From Planctomycetota bacterium (lineage in GTDB: Bacteria > Planctomycetota > Planctomycetia > Pirellulales > Lacipirellulaceae): DNA of 64,000 bases. The DNA lies in contig JAJDED010000038.1 of assembly GCA_029259915.1 (NCBI GenBank), positions 30,314 to 94,313 on the forward strand, given 5' to 3'. Positions 1-8,807 of the stretch are shown here, one piece after another (within the stretch, counting starts at the first letter, position 1; each line of letters opens with the position of its first letter). A program made the translations under genes and the position numbers. The notes beneath the pieces were generated by a model. The model did not search any database, was not told the origin of the DNA, and was given only the letters and a program-made list of their open reading frames with translations.

Positions 1-375
1 CTTTTGCAGATGGTGCCGCTCGAACGGCTGGGCATAGCTGCAATCGTCGGCACCGCAGGTCGCGTAACGCACATGGCCGATCGCCGCCCGGCCCGCATAT
101 CCCCGCATCAGGCTTTCCGCTTTGCCCCGATGGTTCAACCGAAAGGCCTCGTTTACCATCCCCAACTCGCGGTAGGTATCGATCAACTGCAGCCGGTTGG
201 GGTTGTAGCTGGTCATCCCCGCGGAAAGTTGCCCACGATTCTGAATATCCAGCAGCATCCGAGGCATCAGCCGAGAGACTTCCTCGGGCCCCTGCGGCGG
301 ACACAACGACGAAACTTCGCCAGTCGGCAAATGATAAACCGCCGCAACCCCACACTCGTGATTCAATTCGCTCAT
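1..375 (-). CDS. purF: Amidophosphoribosyltransferase, N-terminal part (truncated by window edge)
   Basis: The minus strand encodes 125 residues from an ATG at 375 to the window edge with no stop. It begins MSELNHECGVAAVYHLPTG, the start of a class II glutamine amidotransferase (Ntn-hydrolase) domain. The expected nucleophile is Cys8, which would become N-terminal after removal of a short propeptide, as in Bacillus-type PurF. The later stretches QNRGQLSAGM and IGHVRYATCG are typical of the glutaminase domain of amidophosphoribosyltransferase, which makes phosphoribosylamine in the first step of purine synthesis. The phosphoribosyltransferase domain lies outside the window, so another class II amidotransferase (GlmS, asparagine synthase) cannot be fully excluded, although the RYxT motif and spacing favour PurF. 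Confidence 0.85.
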   Translation of the reverse strand, partial: MSELNHECGVAAVYHLPTGEVSSLCPPQGPEEVSRLMPRMLLDIQNRGQLSAGMTSYNPNRLQLIDTYRELGMVNEAFRLNHRGKAESLMRGYAGRAAIGHVRYATCGADDCSYAQPFERHHLQK

Positions 376-641
376 AGAAGAAAAATACCCGATGCGTGCC
401 ACTGGCTCTGCCAGTGCGGATGTTGGCCGAAGGCCTCTGTCATCGTAGCCTGGGGCAACGCCCCAGGGAAAAGATCGCTATTCTCTATTTGGCTGAAAGC
501 CATAATCACCGCGAAGTGAAGAAGGCCTTCGGACAAAAATTTGCTAGCTACTGCCTAAAACTGCTGAAGGAAAGGGGATTCGGAAAACGCTTCTACAGCG
601 ATTCTACGCCCACGCAACGATTCCCACAACGCACCCAGACA
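376..641. repeat. Gene-free gap holding a string of small hairpins (REP-like)
   Basis: No gene is supported here. The stretch contains several perfect short inverted repeats in a row: CACTGGC/GCCAGTG at 400-416, GGCC-gaa-GGCC at 425-435, CCTGGGGC/GCCCCAGG at 449-467, TGGCT-gaa-AGCCA at 490-502 and the palindrome GAAGGCCTTC at 521-530. Such serial hairpins resemble the REP-type intergenic elements common in planctomycete genomes. The gap lies between the start of purF and the end of the S9 peptidase gene, both on the minus strand. Confidence 0.5.
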
Positions 642-2765
642 TCATTCGCTTGCAGACTCGTCTTTTTTCATGGGCATCTGCTTCCGATCATCAGGCAACG
701 CCCCCGCCACACCGGGCACTCCATCGGCTCCCACGGGAACATGGAGTGAAGACTCCTCGAAATCGTTGCCAACCGGCTCGTATCGGCCTCCCAGATGCTC
801 CGCAAGAAACGCCTCGGTCACGGCGTTGAACGACATCCGATTATGCTCGCCAGAGAAACCGTGTCCTTCGTCGGGATACAGCACGTAACTAACCGGAATG
901 TTTTTAGCCGTCATCGCCTCGACAATTTGATCGGCTTCTAGCTGTGTGACCCGCGGGTCGTTGGCGCCTTGGCCAATCAACAGAGGTCGTTGGATGCGGT
1001 CGACATAGGTCAACGGCGATAGTTTCAAAAGTTCCTCGCGACCCGCTTCGGTCTCGACGTCGCCCAAGCGTTGTTTCATTATTGGCATGAAGGAAAACCA
1101 ATAGGGCGGCACATTTTCCAAGAGCGTCACTAAACTCGACGGACCGACAATGTCGACGCCGCAGGCAAAAACTTCCGGGGTAAAGGTAAGCCCCACCAAA
1201 GTTGCATAGCCGCCGTAGCTGCCACCCATGATGGCCACCTTGTCGCGTTGTGCGATTCCTTCGTCCACCGCCCAATTCACCGCATCGATCAGGTCGTCGT
1301 GCATTTTGCCTGACCACTCGCGATTGGCCGCATTGATAAAGTTTTTCCCAAACCCAGTCGAGCCGCGATAGTTGACGTTCAGCACCGCATAACCCCGATT
1401 GGCCAACCATTGGTGGGAGGAGTTGAACCCCCAACCGTCGCGCGCCCAGGGCCCGCCGTGTACGTCGAGAACCAGCGGCAAAGGACTCTCCGGGCGACCA
1501 TCGCCGTCCGTATCACTCTGGGCGGGCAGCGACAGATAACTCACCAAGTCGAGTCCGTCACGACTCTTAATCACCGGCGTGTGCATTTTTACGAGCGAAT
1601 ATTGATCGAGATCGTCGCGACTACTGAACAAGAACCGAGCCTGCTTTTTCGTGCTGTCGTAGAGATAAAACTTGACTGGCCCGTCGTCGAGTACAAATGC
1701 CACAGTCCACAGCGTATCGTCGAGCGTGCGGCTGGTGATGATCATCTCCCCATCTTCGACAGATTTCAAATACTCGAAATCCGCACGGATCGATTCATCG
1801 AGAATCGTCCATTCCGTGCGAGAAAAGGTGAAACCGACCGCCTGGATATTCTTTTCCGTGGGATGAACCATCACGCTGCCAACGTCAGCCTTTGGATCTT
1901 CGGCAACCAGGGTCGACTCGCCCGTGGAAAGATCCATGGCAAACAACGCTGCCGTGTCTCGATCGCGGCTGTCTTGCATGAAGAGCACTTGGCTCAATTT
2001 GTCGAACCCCGACGGGTAGGTGGTCATCGCATCTTCTGGCCCGACGCGAATAAACTCTTCCCAACCAGTTGCGGAATCGGATCCTTCTTCCGTTTTGGCT
2101 TTCAGCAAAACCTGTCCGCCTTCGGAAGTGTAGTTGAACGCAAATCGCACGCGGAAATCGTCGTCGGTCACATAAGCGGCAACTCCCTCGTTCTCTTGGA
2201 TAAGCTGACGCTCACCGGTAATAAGATTCACGCGATAGATATCGTGGAACTGCGGATTGCGATCGTTGATTCCTACGAGCAACTCTTCGGGAAATTTATG
2301 ACTGATATCTTGAACTCGGGCACGAACTTTTTCCAGGGGGGTCAGATCGGTGGTCTCACCGGTGGCAACGTTGGTCGCGTACATGTGGAAATTTTCGTCA
2401 CCCTCTTTGTCCTGAGAATAGAGAATGTGCTCGCCCGTATAAGCCCACTGATGGCCACGAATATCCCGCAATTTGTCGGCAGTCACCGGCTTGGCCTGCG
2501 ACAAATCGTCGACCGGCGCAACCCATACGTTGAGAATGCCATCCACCGGAGCAAGAAAACTGAGCCACTTCCCATTGGGACTGATTCGGGCCGAGGCTTT
2601 TTGGGGATTGCCGAACAAAACGCTTCGCGGAATCAATTTGGGCTCCTTCGCAGGTGAGGAAGTCGTGGTAGGTGCATCCCGACACGAAAGACTCGCCAAC
2701 AAACAGGCGAGCATCCCCAGGACACGGACTCCACGACAACATTTACGGGATATTTTGCAGTTCAT
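642..2765 (-). CDS. S9 family prolyl-oligopeptidase-type serine peptidase, exported
   Basis: This 707-residue protein has the two-part layout of family S9: an N-terminal beta-propeller (about residues 50-400) and a C-terminal alpha/beta-hydrolase domain. The catalytic triad is visible as Ser516 in GGSYGG, Asp603 in GANDPR and His635 in DEGHGFS. This suggests an exported acylaminoacyl- or dipeptidyl-peptidase-like enzyme that degrades peptides. The N-terminus is basic then hydrophobic and cysteine-rich (LLASLSC), consistent with a signal or lipoprotein signal with an atypical lipobox. The ATG at 2765 is preferred because AGAAG sits about 9 nt upstream; a longer in-frame start at 2810 would only add 15 residues before the signal. 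It is transcribed away from comEC. Confidence 0.9.
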   Translation of the reverse strand: MNCKISRKCCRGVRVLGMLACLLASLSCRDAPTTTSSPAKEPKLIPRSVLFGNPQKASARISPNGKWLSFLAPVDGILNVWVAPVDDLSQAKPVTADKLRDIRGHQWAYTGEHILYSQDKEGDENFHMYATNVATGETTDLTPLEKVRARVQDISHKFPEELLVGINDRNPQFHDIYRVNLITGERQLIQENEGVAAYVTDDDFRVRFAFNYTSEGGQVLLKAKTEEGSDSATGWEEFIRVGPEDAMTTYPSGFDKLSQVLFMQDSRDRDTAALFAMDLSTGESTLVAEDPKADVGSVMVHPTEKNIQAVGFTFSRTEWTILDESIRADFEYLKSVEDGEMIITSRTLDDTLWTVAFVLDDGPVKFYLYDSTKKQARFLFSSRDDLDQYSLVKMHTPVIKSRDGLDLVSYLSLPAQSDTDGDGRPESPLPLVLDVHGGPWARDGWGFNSSHQWLANRGYAVLNVNYRGSTGFGKNFINAANREWSGKMHDDLIDAVNWAVDEGIAQRDKVAIMGGSYGGYATLVGLTFTPEVFACGVDIVGPSSLVTLLENVPPYWFSFMPIMKQRLGDVETEAGREELLKLSPLTYVDRIQRPLLIGQGANDPRVTQLEADQIVEAMTAKNIPVSYVLYPDEGHGFSGEHNRMSFNAVTEAFLAEHLGGRYEPVGNDFEESSLHVPVGADGVPGVAGALPDDRKQMPMKKDESASE

Positions 2766-2952
2766 AAAAATTTCTTCTCTAGCTTCCGGTGGGAAATAAT
2801 GGCCAAACAACCGCCGTATTGTTCCCGCTAATGCGTTTCACATCAAGCGAAACAAAGAAGGAACTTTGCCGAAACAAAAGATAGGGTAGAATGACGGGCC
2901 ATGTCCTTCTGGCTCTAGCCTCTCGACTCTTGTCTCTCGACCCTCATCAGCC

Positions 2953-5454
2953 ATGTCCAAGCCTGCAAGCGTCGAAAGCGGTTTGCCGACGTCCACCCGG
3001 CCATTGCTGCTGGTTGCGGCTGCCGCCTCGGCGGGGATCTTGCTCGACAGAACCGCAGGACAGCCGATTCAATCATTCGGCTGGCTCCCATGGGGAGCAA
3101 TTGCCGGTTTGGCGTGTCTTGGCTGGTTGTTCTTGAGAAAACGCAATCACAACCGCGCCAGCGCGTGCGTGTTGCTAATTGCCGTGACTGCCCTGGGCGG
3201 TGCTTGGCATCATCTTCGCTGGAACACCATCGATGAGAACCACATTGTCCGTTTCGCCGGCGAGTCCTTCGAACCCGTCTGTGTCGAGGCGGTGGCAGTG
3301 GGCCGAGTGCAACACCAGAGCGCCCCGCCTGCCAACCCTTTGCGTGCGGTACCTGTCGGCTCGCGAAGCAATCTATTGGTCCAAATCACAAAAATCCGCG
3401 ACGGCAGCGGCTGGCTTCCCGCCACGGGCGAATGCCACGTACGCATCGAAGGCAACCTGGCCGGCATCAAGCGTGGCGATCGGCTGCGCGTGTTTGCCCA
3501 ATTCAGTCGACCACTGACCGCACTGAATCCGGGACAATTCGATTGGGCAAAGTACGAACGCGGCGCCGGACACTACGCCGATTTGTACTGTCGCACCACC
3601 CAATGTATTTCGGTCCTCGAAACCGGGCCCATGACTCTGCTTTCGCGCTGGTTGGATAACGGAGCGTTTTGGTGCAAGCACCAACTTTCCAAATACGTCG
3701 GCGAAAAATACAGCGGCCTCGCGCAGGCACTCACCTTGAGCGATCGCGATCAACTCGACCGAAGTGCCGCCCAATCTTTCTTCCGCACCGGTACGGTGCA
3801 TTTGCTCGTGGTCTCGGGATTGCACGTCGGGTTGTTAGCCAGCGCCATTTGGCTTTTGACACGGTTTGGTTTGCTGCCGCAGCGAACCGGAGTGGTGGTC
3901 ACGGGGTTGCTGATCGTGGCGTACGCAGCCGTGACAGGAGGACGGCCACCGGTGATTCGAGCCACCGTGCTGGTGTTGTTCGCGTTGCTTTCGTTTCTGT
4001 CTGGTCGACAGGCATCGCGGGCGAATCTCCTGGCGGCCGCGGCACTCGTGGTGCTTGCCATCAACCCCAGCGAACTCTTCCGCGGCGGCACACAATTAAG
4101 TTTTCTCTGTGTAGCCGCGATACTAGGGTACACGACACATCTTCACAAAGAAAAAGCGATTGATCCGCTGAAGAGGTTGGTCTTTAGAGCAAACCCTTGG
4201 CATCGCAAGGTGACAATTGGCATACGAAAAAGATTCGGCGAACTCGCAATGGTTTCGGTGGTAATCTGGTTGGTAATCGCACCGCTGGTAGCATATCATT
4301 TCCATATTTTCACGCCGATTAGCTTCGTCCTCACGCCAATAGTTTGGCCCTTTGCGGCCGTGGCATTGATTCTGGCGTTAGCGATTTGCACGGTTTGCTG
4401 GGTGCTGCCTCCGGTAGCAAGTCTGATGGGCAACGTCTGTTCTGCTTGTCTGGGGGTGGGTCAATGGCTCATTGATGCGGGAGATAAACTGCACCTGCAC
4501 TTTTATTCACCTGGACCGGCGCTGTGGTGGCTGATCGGTTTTTACGGTTTACTTTTCGCGCTTGTAATTTTTTCGCGCACATTGCCGAATTGGAAATGGC
4601 AAGTGTCGGCAATCGCCTTGTGGATTTCCGTCGGCACCGCTGCCTCGGCAATGGAACCTGAAAAAGACCAACTCCGATGCACGTTTCTCGCCATGGGCCA
4701 CGGCACGTGTGTAGTGATGGAACTGCCCGGCGATCAAGTGCTGCTCTACGATGCCGGAAGTTTGGGATCGCCCACATTCGCCAGCCGAACCGTGGCAGCT
4801 TACTTGTGGTCGCGCGGCATCACGCACATCGACGCGGTCGTTTTTTCGCACGCCGACATCGACCACTACAACGCCATGCCCGGATTGATCGAACGCTTCG
4901 GCATCGGCGTGGTTTACGTCTCGCCCCAAATGTTCGACCCCTGGGCAACCGATGGGCAATTGACCGCGCCCAATTTTCTGCGCACTTCGCTTGTCGAAGC
5001 AGGCATTCCGCTGCGTGAAATCTGGATGAACGACCGTCTGACAACAAACGACCCCAAAGTGTCGATCGACGTGCTTCATCCCCCCAAGCGCGGAGTCGTC
5101 GGACGCGACAATGCCAACAGCTTGTTGCTAAATGTGAAGTTCGCGGGAATTTCGATACTCTTGCCAGGCGATCTCGAATCGCCCGGCATCGAAGCCGTGA
5201 TGGACGAACCATCCCTGGATTGCGACATTTTGCTTGCTCCCCACCACGGCAGCGCGAATAGCGATCCGCCCGGTTTTGCGGCCTGGTGTACCCCGGAGTG
5301 GGTCGTCGTGAGCGGTCGAGACCACGACCATCATGGCTCGCTGACCGCGGCCTCATATCGGGCAATCGGCGCTCAAGTTCTGCACACAGCCGACTGCGGT
5401 GCCGCGCAGTTTGTAATTTCCGACCAATTTCTGCAAACTTCCACTTTTCGCTAA
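2953..5454 (+). CDS. comEC: ComEC/Rec2 family DNA internalization protein
   Basis: The 833-residue membrane protein has the standard ComEC order. It begins with two N-terminal membrane helices and a DUF4131/OB-like extracellular segment (about residues 15-220). A Competence domain with many membrane helices follows (about 250-560, with the family's SGLHVGLLASAIWLL-like start). A C-terminal metallo-beta-lactamase-like domain (about 580-833) completes it, with H633-A-D635-x-D637-H638 and a later HHGS. The family forms the inner-membrane channel that carries one DNA strand into the cytoplasm in natural transformation, and the nuclease-like domain is thought to degrade the other strand. Length and domain order are complete. 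No other competence gene is nearby, which is normal. An inverted repeat follows the stop. Confidence 0.92.
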   Translation: MSKPASVESGLPTSTRPLLLVAAAASAGILLDRTAGQPIQSFGWLPWGAIAGLACLGWLFLRKRNHNRASACVLLIAVTALGGAWHHLRWNTIDENHIVRFAGESFEPVCVEAVAVGRVQHQSAPPANPLRAVPVGSRSNLLVQITKIRDGSGWLPATGECHVRIEGNLAGIKRGDRLRVFAQFSRPLTALNPGQFDWAKYERGAGHYADLYCRTTQCISVLETGPMTLLSRWLDNGAFWCKHQLSKYVGEKYSGLAQALTLSDRDQLDRSAAQSFFRTGTVHLLVVSGLHVGLLASAIWLLTRFGLLPQRTGVVVTGLLIVAYAAVTGGRPPVIRATVLVLFALLSFLSGRQASRANLLAAAALVVLAINPSELFRGGTQLSFLCVAAILGYTTHLHKEKAIDPLKRLVFRANPWHRKVTIGIRKRFGELAMVSVVIWLVIAPLVAYHFHIFTPISFVLTPIVWPFAAVALILALAICTVCWVLPPVASLMGNVCSACLGVGQWLIDAGDKLHLHFYSPGPALWWLIGFYGLLFALVIFSRTLPNWKWQVSAIALWISVGTAASAMEPEKDQLRCTFLAMGHGTCVVMELPGDQVLLYDAGSLGSPTFASRTVAAYLWSRGITHIDAVVFSHADIDHYNAMPGLIERFGIGVVYVSPQMFDPWATDGQLTAPNFLRTSLVEAGIPLREIWMNDRLTTNDPKVSIDVLHPPKRGVVGRDNANSLLLNVKFAGISILLPGDLESPGIEAVMDEPSLDCDILLAPHHGSANSDPPGFAAWCTPEWVVVSGRDHDHHGSLTAASYRAIGAQVLHTADCGAAQFVISDQFLQTSTFR

Positions 5455-5467
5455 GCCCCGCCGCTTG

Positions 5468-5508
5468 CAGTTTTGCCCAGAATATCCTCCCGTTTCCAGG
5501 CAAAACTG
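5468..5508. terminator. Hairpin after comEC, possible terminator
   Basis: A perfect 10-bp stem, CAGTTTTGCC and GGCAAAACTG, with a 21-nt loop lies 14 nt after the comEC stop. There is no U-run, so intrinsic termination is uncertain; it could also be an RNA-stabilising hairpin. Confidence 0.35.
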
Positions 5509-5676
5509 CCCAATCCGCCCTAGCGGCTGGCAGCAAGATAATTTATCATATTTCGCTACTCGATTCGACGGGGCATGACAAATGGAGTTGCTCTAGAACC
5601 GTTGACGAAGCAGAGTTGTTGTCGAAAGATGGAACAAAGATCCCACCCACTGCACACCATGTGAGGAACACCATCG

Positions 5677-6693
5677 GTGTCTCAACTTTCTTCCCGTAAT
5701 AAATCTGGTAAACGCGCGCGCACCAAGACGACGCCTCCCATACCCCAGACCGATAGCAAATCCAACATGGACATCGCCGTCGACGCCACCAAGGCTGCCC
5801 ATGGCGGACTTCCGTTGAATGTTCGGGCCATCGCCTCGTGCGGTTTGAATTGGCCCGTGGCTATCTGGATTGTCGTGGTTCACGTGCTGGCGGTGATTGC
5901 GCCATTTTTCTACAGCTTGCCCGCACTGCTGACCTGCATCGTGTTGGCTTTTGTCACCGGAAGCATGGGCGTCTGCATGGGCTACCATCGCCTGCTCACA
6001 CACCAAAGCTTCAAAACCTATCGACCCATACGTTGGGTATTGGCTTTCCTGGGCGGATTGTCGGGCGAGGGCTCCGCGCTGACTTGGGTTGCCCAGCATC
6101 GCAAACATCACGTCTACAGCGACCACGATGGCGATCCGCATTCGCCCAAAGATGGGCCCTGGTGGAGCCACATGCTTTGGTTCATGCCCGACTTCGGACG
6201 CAAGTGGCATTACGAGCTGCTGAAGCGCTATGCTCCCGACATGGTGAAAGACAAAATGATGGTGGTCATCCACCACATGTTCCTGCCATCGCATTTCATC
6301 TTGGCCGGCATCCTGTTTCTGATGGGTTACTTCGGCCCAAGCAGTTGGGGCCTCGGCAGCGCATGGGCGGGCGGCTCGATGGTGTTTTGGGGACTCGGTG
6401 TGCGGATGGTCTACGTACTACACATCACTTGGTTTGTGAATTCCGCAACGCATCTCTGGGGATATCGCAATTACGACACCACCGACAACAGTCGCAACTT
6501 ATGGTGGGTCGGAATCTTGGCCTGGGGCGAAGGTTGGCATAACAACCATCACGCCTACCAACGCGTCGCCAGCCAGGGACATCGCTGGTGGGAAGTCGAC
6601 GTCACCTATTGGGTAATCCTGATGATGGAAAAAGTCGGACTCGCCTGGGATGTCGTACGACTAAAAGACGTCGCCAAAGCCTCCCCCAGTTAA
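5677..6693 (+). CDS. Membrane fatty acid desaturase (delta-9 acyl-CoA/acyl-lipid type)
   Basis: All three histidine boxes of the membrane desaturase family are present in order: H104-x4-H109 (HRLLTH), H141-RK-HH (HRKHH) and H288-NN-HH (HNNHH). Together they bind a di-iron centre that inserts a cis double bond into long-chain acyl groups using O2 and electrons from a redox partner. Hydrophobic segments before and after the first two boxes fit a four-helix integral membrane protein. The start used is GTG at 5677; an ATG at 5767 (MDIAVDA) is an in-frame alternative that removes a basic, low-complexity leader. The gene stands alone, and its role is probably control of membrane fluidity. Confidence 0.9.
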   Translation: MSQLSSRNKSGKRARTKTTPPIPQTDSKSNMDIAVDATKAAHGGLPLNVRAIASCGLNWPVAIWIVVVHVLAVIAPFFYSLPALLTCIVLAFVTGSMGVCMGYHRLLTHQSFKTYRPIRWVLAFLGGLSGEGSALTWVAQHRKHHVYSDHDGDPHSPKDGPWWSHMLWFMPDFGRKWHYELLKRYAPDMVKDKMMVVIHHMFLPSHFILAGILFLMGYFGPSSWGLGSAWAGGSMVFWGLGVRMVYVLHITWFVNSATHLWGYRNYDTTDNSRNLWWVGILAWGEGWHNNHHAYQRVASQGHRWWEVDVTYWVILMMEKVGLAWDVVRLKDVAKASPS

Positions 6694-6757
6694 ATAGTGT
6701 CCTGAATATATCCACTTTGATGGGTGCCACTGTCTACTTCAAAGCCGTTAATTAGCG

Positions 6758-8671
6758 TTACTTCGCCAAGAGTCGCCGTTCCCGCAACCACACAAAGAGT
6801 TCCCGCTGGGCTTCCGCAGGCAAAAGGACCAGCAGTACACCACCCTGCGGATCGACGAGAATCTTCTCGTCTGCTGACGAAGCATTTGCTCGGCTTTCAG
6901 CCAAAAACCGGCCTCGCAATTCCGCCAGCAACTCGGTCCACGCCGCTTCGTCCTCAACTCGCAGCCGGTAAAGCTCCAACTGCGGCTTGCTGCGGATTTG
7001 CTCGCCAGCAGCAATTTCGATCGCTCCCCCCGCTGCCGCACGCCAGCCGAGCCCCAACGGCTCAAGCACGTCGGTCAATGCCGCGTGCCACGATCGATTG
7101 ACGGCACACACAATCCGAGATTGTGGCCACAGTTCCAAATCGGCAACCGACTTCCAATCGACCAACAACGGCATGTCCAGTTCCCGCTGCCAATGCTCGA
7201 ATACCTCTCGCAAGGTGGTTTCACGAGAAAAAGTAAACAGCGCCGTCGCGTCCAGTCGGCCCAAACTCGATGCCGTCGGCGAAGTGCCAACAAGTTTCGC
7301 TACGGGATACTTACTGCGCGGCAATATGCCTCGTGCCAGACGCAACTGCTCTAAGAATATCAACGTCTGATAGTGAATCGGCTCACGCTGCACAATCCGC
7401 AACGAATCGCCCAAAACTTCAATCGTCCCCGCGCCCTCCAAAGCAGACCACGTCGACGGCGCAACCAACTGTTCGACCCACTCTCCAATCTGCTCGACGG
7501 AAGTAACCGTGTCGACAAGATCGTCAACAGGATAGGTTATCTCGCGCGTCTTCAAAGCATTGCGATGAACAATCACTACATTCGGCCCCTGCACTTCATG
7601 CTGCAACCGTAATGGCTGGAGCACACGCACCAAGGCTTCATCAAGCGTGATATCTTCAGCACGAAGCGCGACACTCTTGCGAGGCGAAATCCCCGCCATC
7701 AACAACTGAACCGGGCTCACGTTCACCGGCGCACCGCTCAGTTGGGAAATCATCTGCAAGAAATCGTGCAACGGCATTGCTTTGAAATCGATTCCCGGGT
7801 ACCGCTGGGCGAGTTGTTCGCGAGCGTCACCTTTCGAAAAATCAATCCCGGGGTCAGCTCCCCGCCGAACAATGGGCAACGTCGAAGTGGCTATTTCTTC
7901 CGCCGCGTGTGATGTGATTTCTGTTTGGGCGACTGCTTCTCCCTCGATATTCTCAGTCGAATCGTCCGAAGCGGCTCCCTCATCAAGCGACTGCAAATCG
8001 AGCGATTCAGGATCGAAATCCAATGGATCAAAACGCCGCGCCAATCGCGGAGTCTCAGCAACCGGCTTAGTCGCGGGCTCGGGACTTTCGGTTAGCAAAT
8101 CCTCGATCACCTCCTCCACCGGCATCGCCTGCAATCCGGAAGAAGAAGTTTCCGCCACGGGAGTTACAGGATCAACCGTCGACGTATCGGGGAGAACTGA
8201 TTCAGTGGGTTCATTCCCCGCGGAAGGAAGTTCGACAGTTGCCGCAGCAATGGGTGCCGGTGAATCGTCAACCGCCGGGCTAGCAAGCTTCGACGTCTCG
8301 GAAACATCGCTGACAGCAGGATTGTTTTGTTCTTCAGGATCACCGCCAATCAAAACACTTCCCACAGCAACACTGCCCACAACCAAAACCGCCATCGACC
8401 ACGCCATCAACTTAGTCTTTGCAACCGTGACCGTAACAGTTTGGCTTACAGCGTCCGGATGTGGCGCAGTCGCTTCGTCGAAAACCGTGGGGGCGACTTC
8501 AACAGGCTCCACGACCGCCGGTTGCTGCGCAGAATCGCCAGTCGGCGGCGGCGGAGCGACTTCCACCATGCTGCCACATTTCGGACAGGCAACAATCTGC
8601 CCCACAATCGACGCATTGCGCACCGACAGCCCGGCGTGGCAAGTCACACAAGTAATCTTGAATAGTTCCAC
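6758..8671 (-). CDS. Membrane-anchored zinc-ribbon protein with secretin-N-like (STN-like) repeats, function unknown
   Basis: I do not recognise a characterised family for this 637-residue protein. Residues 8-32 hold two CxxC pairs (C8/C11, C29/C32), a small zinc ribbon. A Pro/Thr/Val-rich stretch follows, then one membrane helix at about 88-110 and a long Ser/Glu-rich linker to about residue 260. The C-terminal half contains repeated alpha/beta segments such as LPLHDFLQMISQLSGAPVNV and ITLDEALVRVLQPL. These resemble the STN/secretin N-domain pattern, in which a helix is followed by LDEAL..L and a hydrophobic strand. The start is GTG at 8671. It lies downstream of the 541-residue gene at 8808-10433, on the same strand and with the same overall plan, so the two probably act together at the cell envelope. 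Confidence 0.6.
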   Translation of the reverse strand: MELFKITCVTCHAGLSVRNASIVGQIVACPKCGSMVEVAPPPPTGDSAQQPAVVEPVEVAPTVFDEATAPHPDAVSQTVTVTVAKTKLMAWSMAVLVVGSVAVGSVLIGGDPEEQNNPAVSDVSETSKLASPAVDDSPAPIAAATVELPSAGNEPTESVLPDTSTVDPVTPVAETSSSGLQAMPVEEVIEDLLTESPEPATKPVAETPRLARRFDPLDFDPESLDLQSLDEGAASDDSTENIEGEAVAQTEITSHAAEEIATSTLPIVRRGADPGIDFSKGDAREQLAQRYPGIDFKAMPLHDFLQMISQLSGAPVNVSPVQLLMAGISPRKSVALRAEDITLDEALVRVLQPLRLQHEVQGPNVVIVHRNALKTREITYPVDDLVDTVTSVEQIGEWVEQLVAPSTWSALEGAGTIEVLGDSLRIVQREPIHYQTLIFLEQLRLARGILPRSKYPVAKLVGTSPTASSLGRLDATALFTFSRETTLREVFEHWQRELDMPLLVDWKSVADLELWPQSRIVCAVNRSWHAALTDVLEPLGLGWRAAAGGAIEIAAGEQIRSKPQLELYRLRVEDEAAWTELLAELRGRFLAESRANASSADEKILVDPQGGVLLVLLPAEAQRELFVWLRERRLLAK

Positions 8672-8721
8672 GATAAATTACGAACGCGGGGTCGCTTCTC
8701 TAAGACAGTTCCGTTGAGTTA

Positions 8722-8786
8722 GCAGAGAGCGGAGAGCCGGAAAATGACTGACATTCGCTTCTGGCTCTCCACTCTCTGCTCTCTGC
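8722..8786. repeat. Intergenic hairpin with short-period degenerate repeat arms (R2)
   Basis: The left arm (8722-8740) is made of GAGAGC-type units and pairs with the right arm (8761-8786, CTCTC/CTCTGC units) at about 17 of 19 positions around a 20-nt loop. It fills most of the gap between two minus-strand genes. Confidence 0.7.
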
Positions 8787-8807
8787 AATTCTCCCCATTA
8801 TAACCGA

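Noticed and set aside
1410..2657. A 415-codon plus-strand open frame
   Set aside because: It lies antisense to the S9 peptidase gene, has no family motif, and reflects the GC-rich third positions of the real gene.
4820..5536. A 238-codon minus-strand open frame
   Set aside because: Antisense to the metallo-beta-lactamase domain of comEC; Arg-rich shadow composition.
7782..8717. A 311-codon plus-strand open frame rich in Ser and Thr
   Set aside because: Antisense to the zinc-ribbon membrane protein gene; low-complexity composition follows from its Glu/Ser-rich linker codons.
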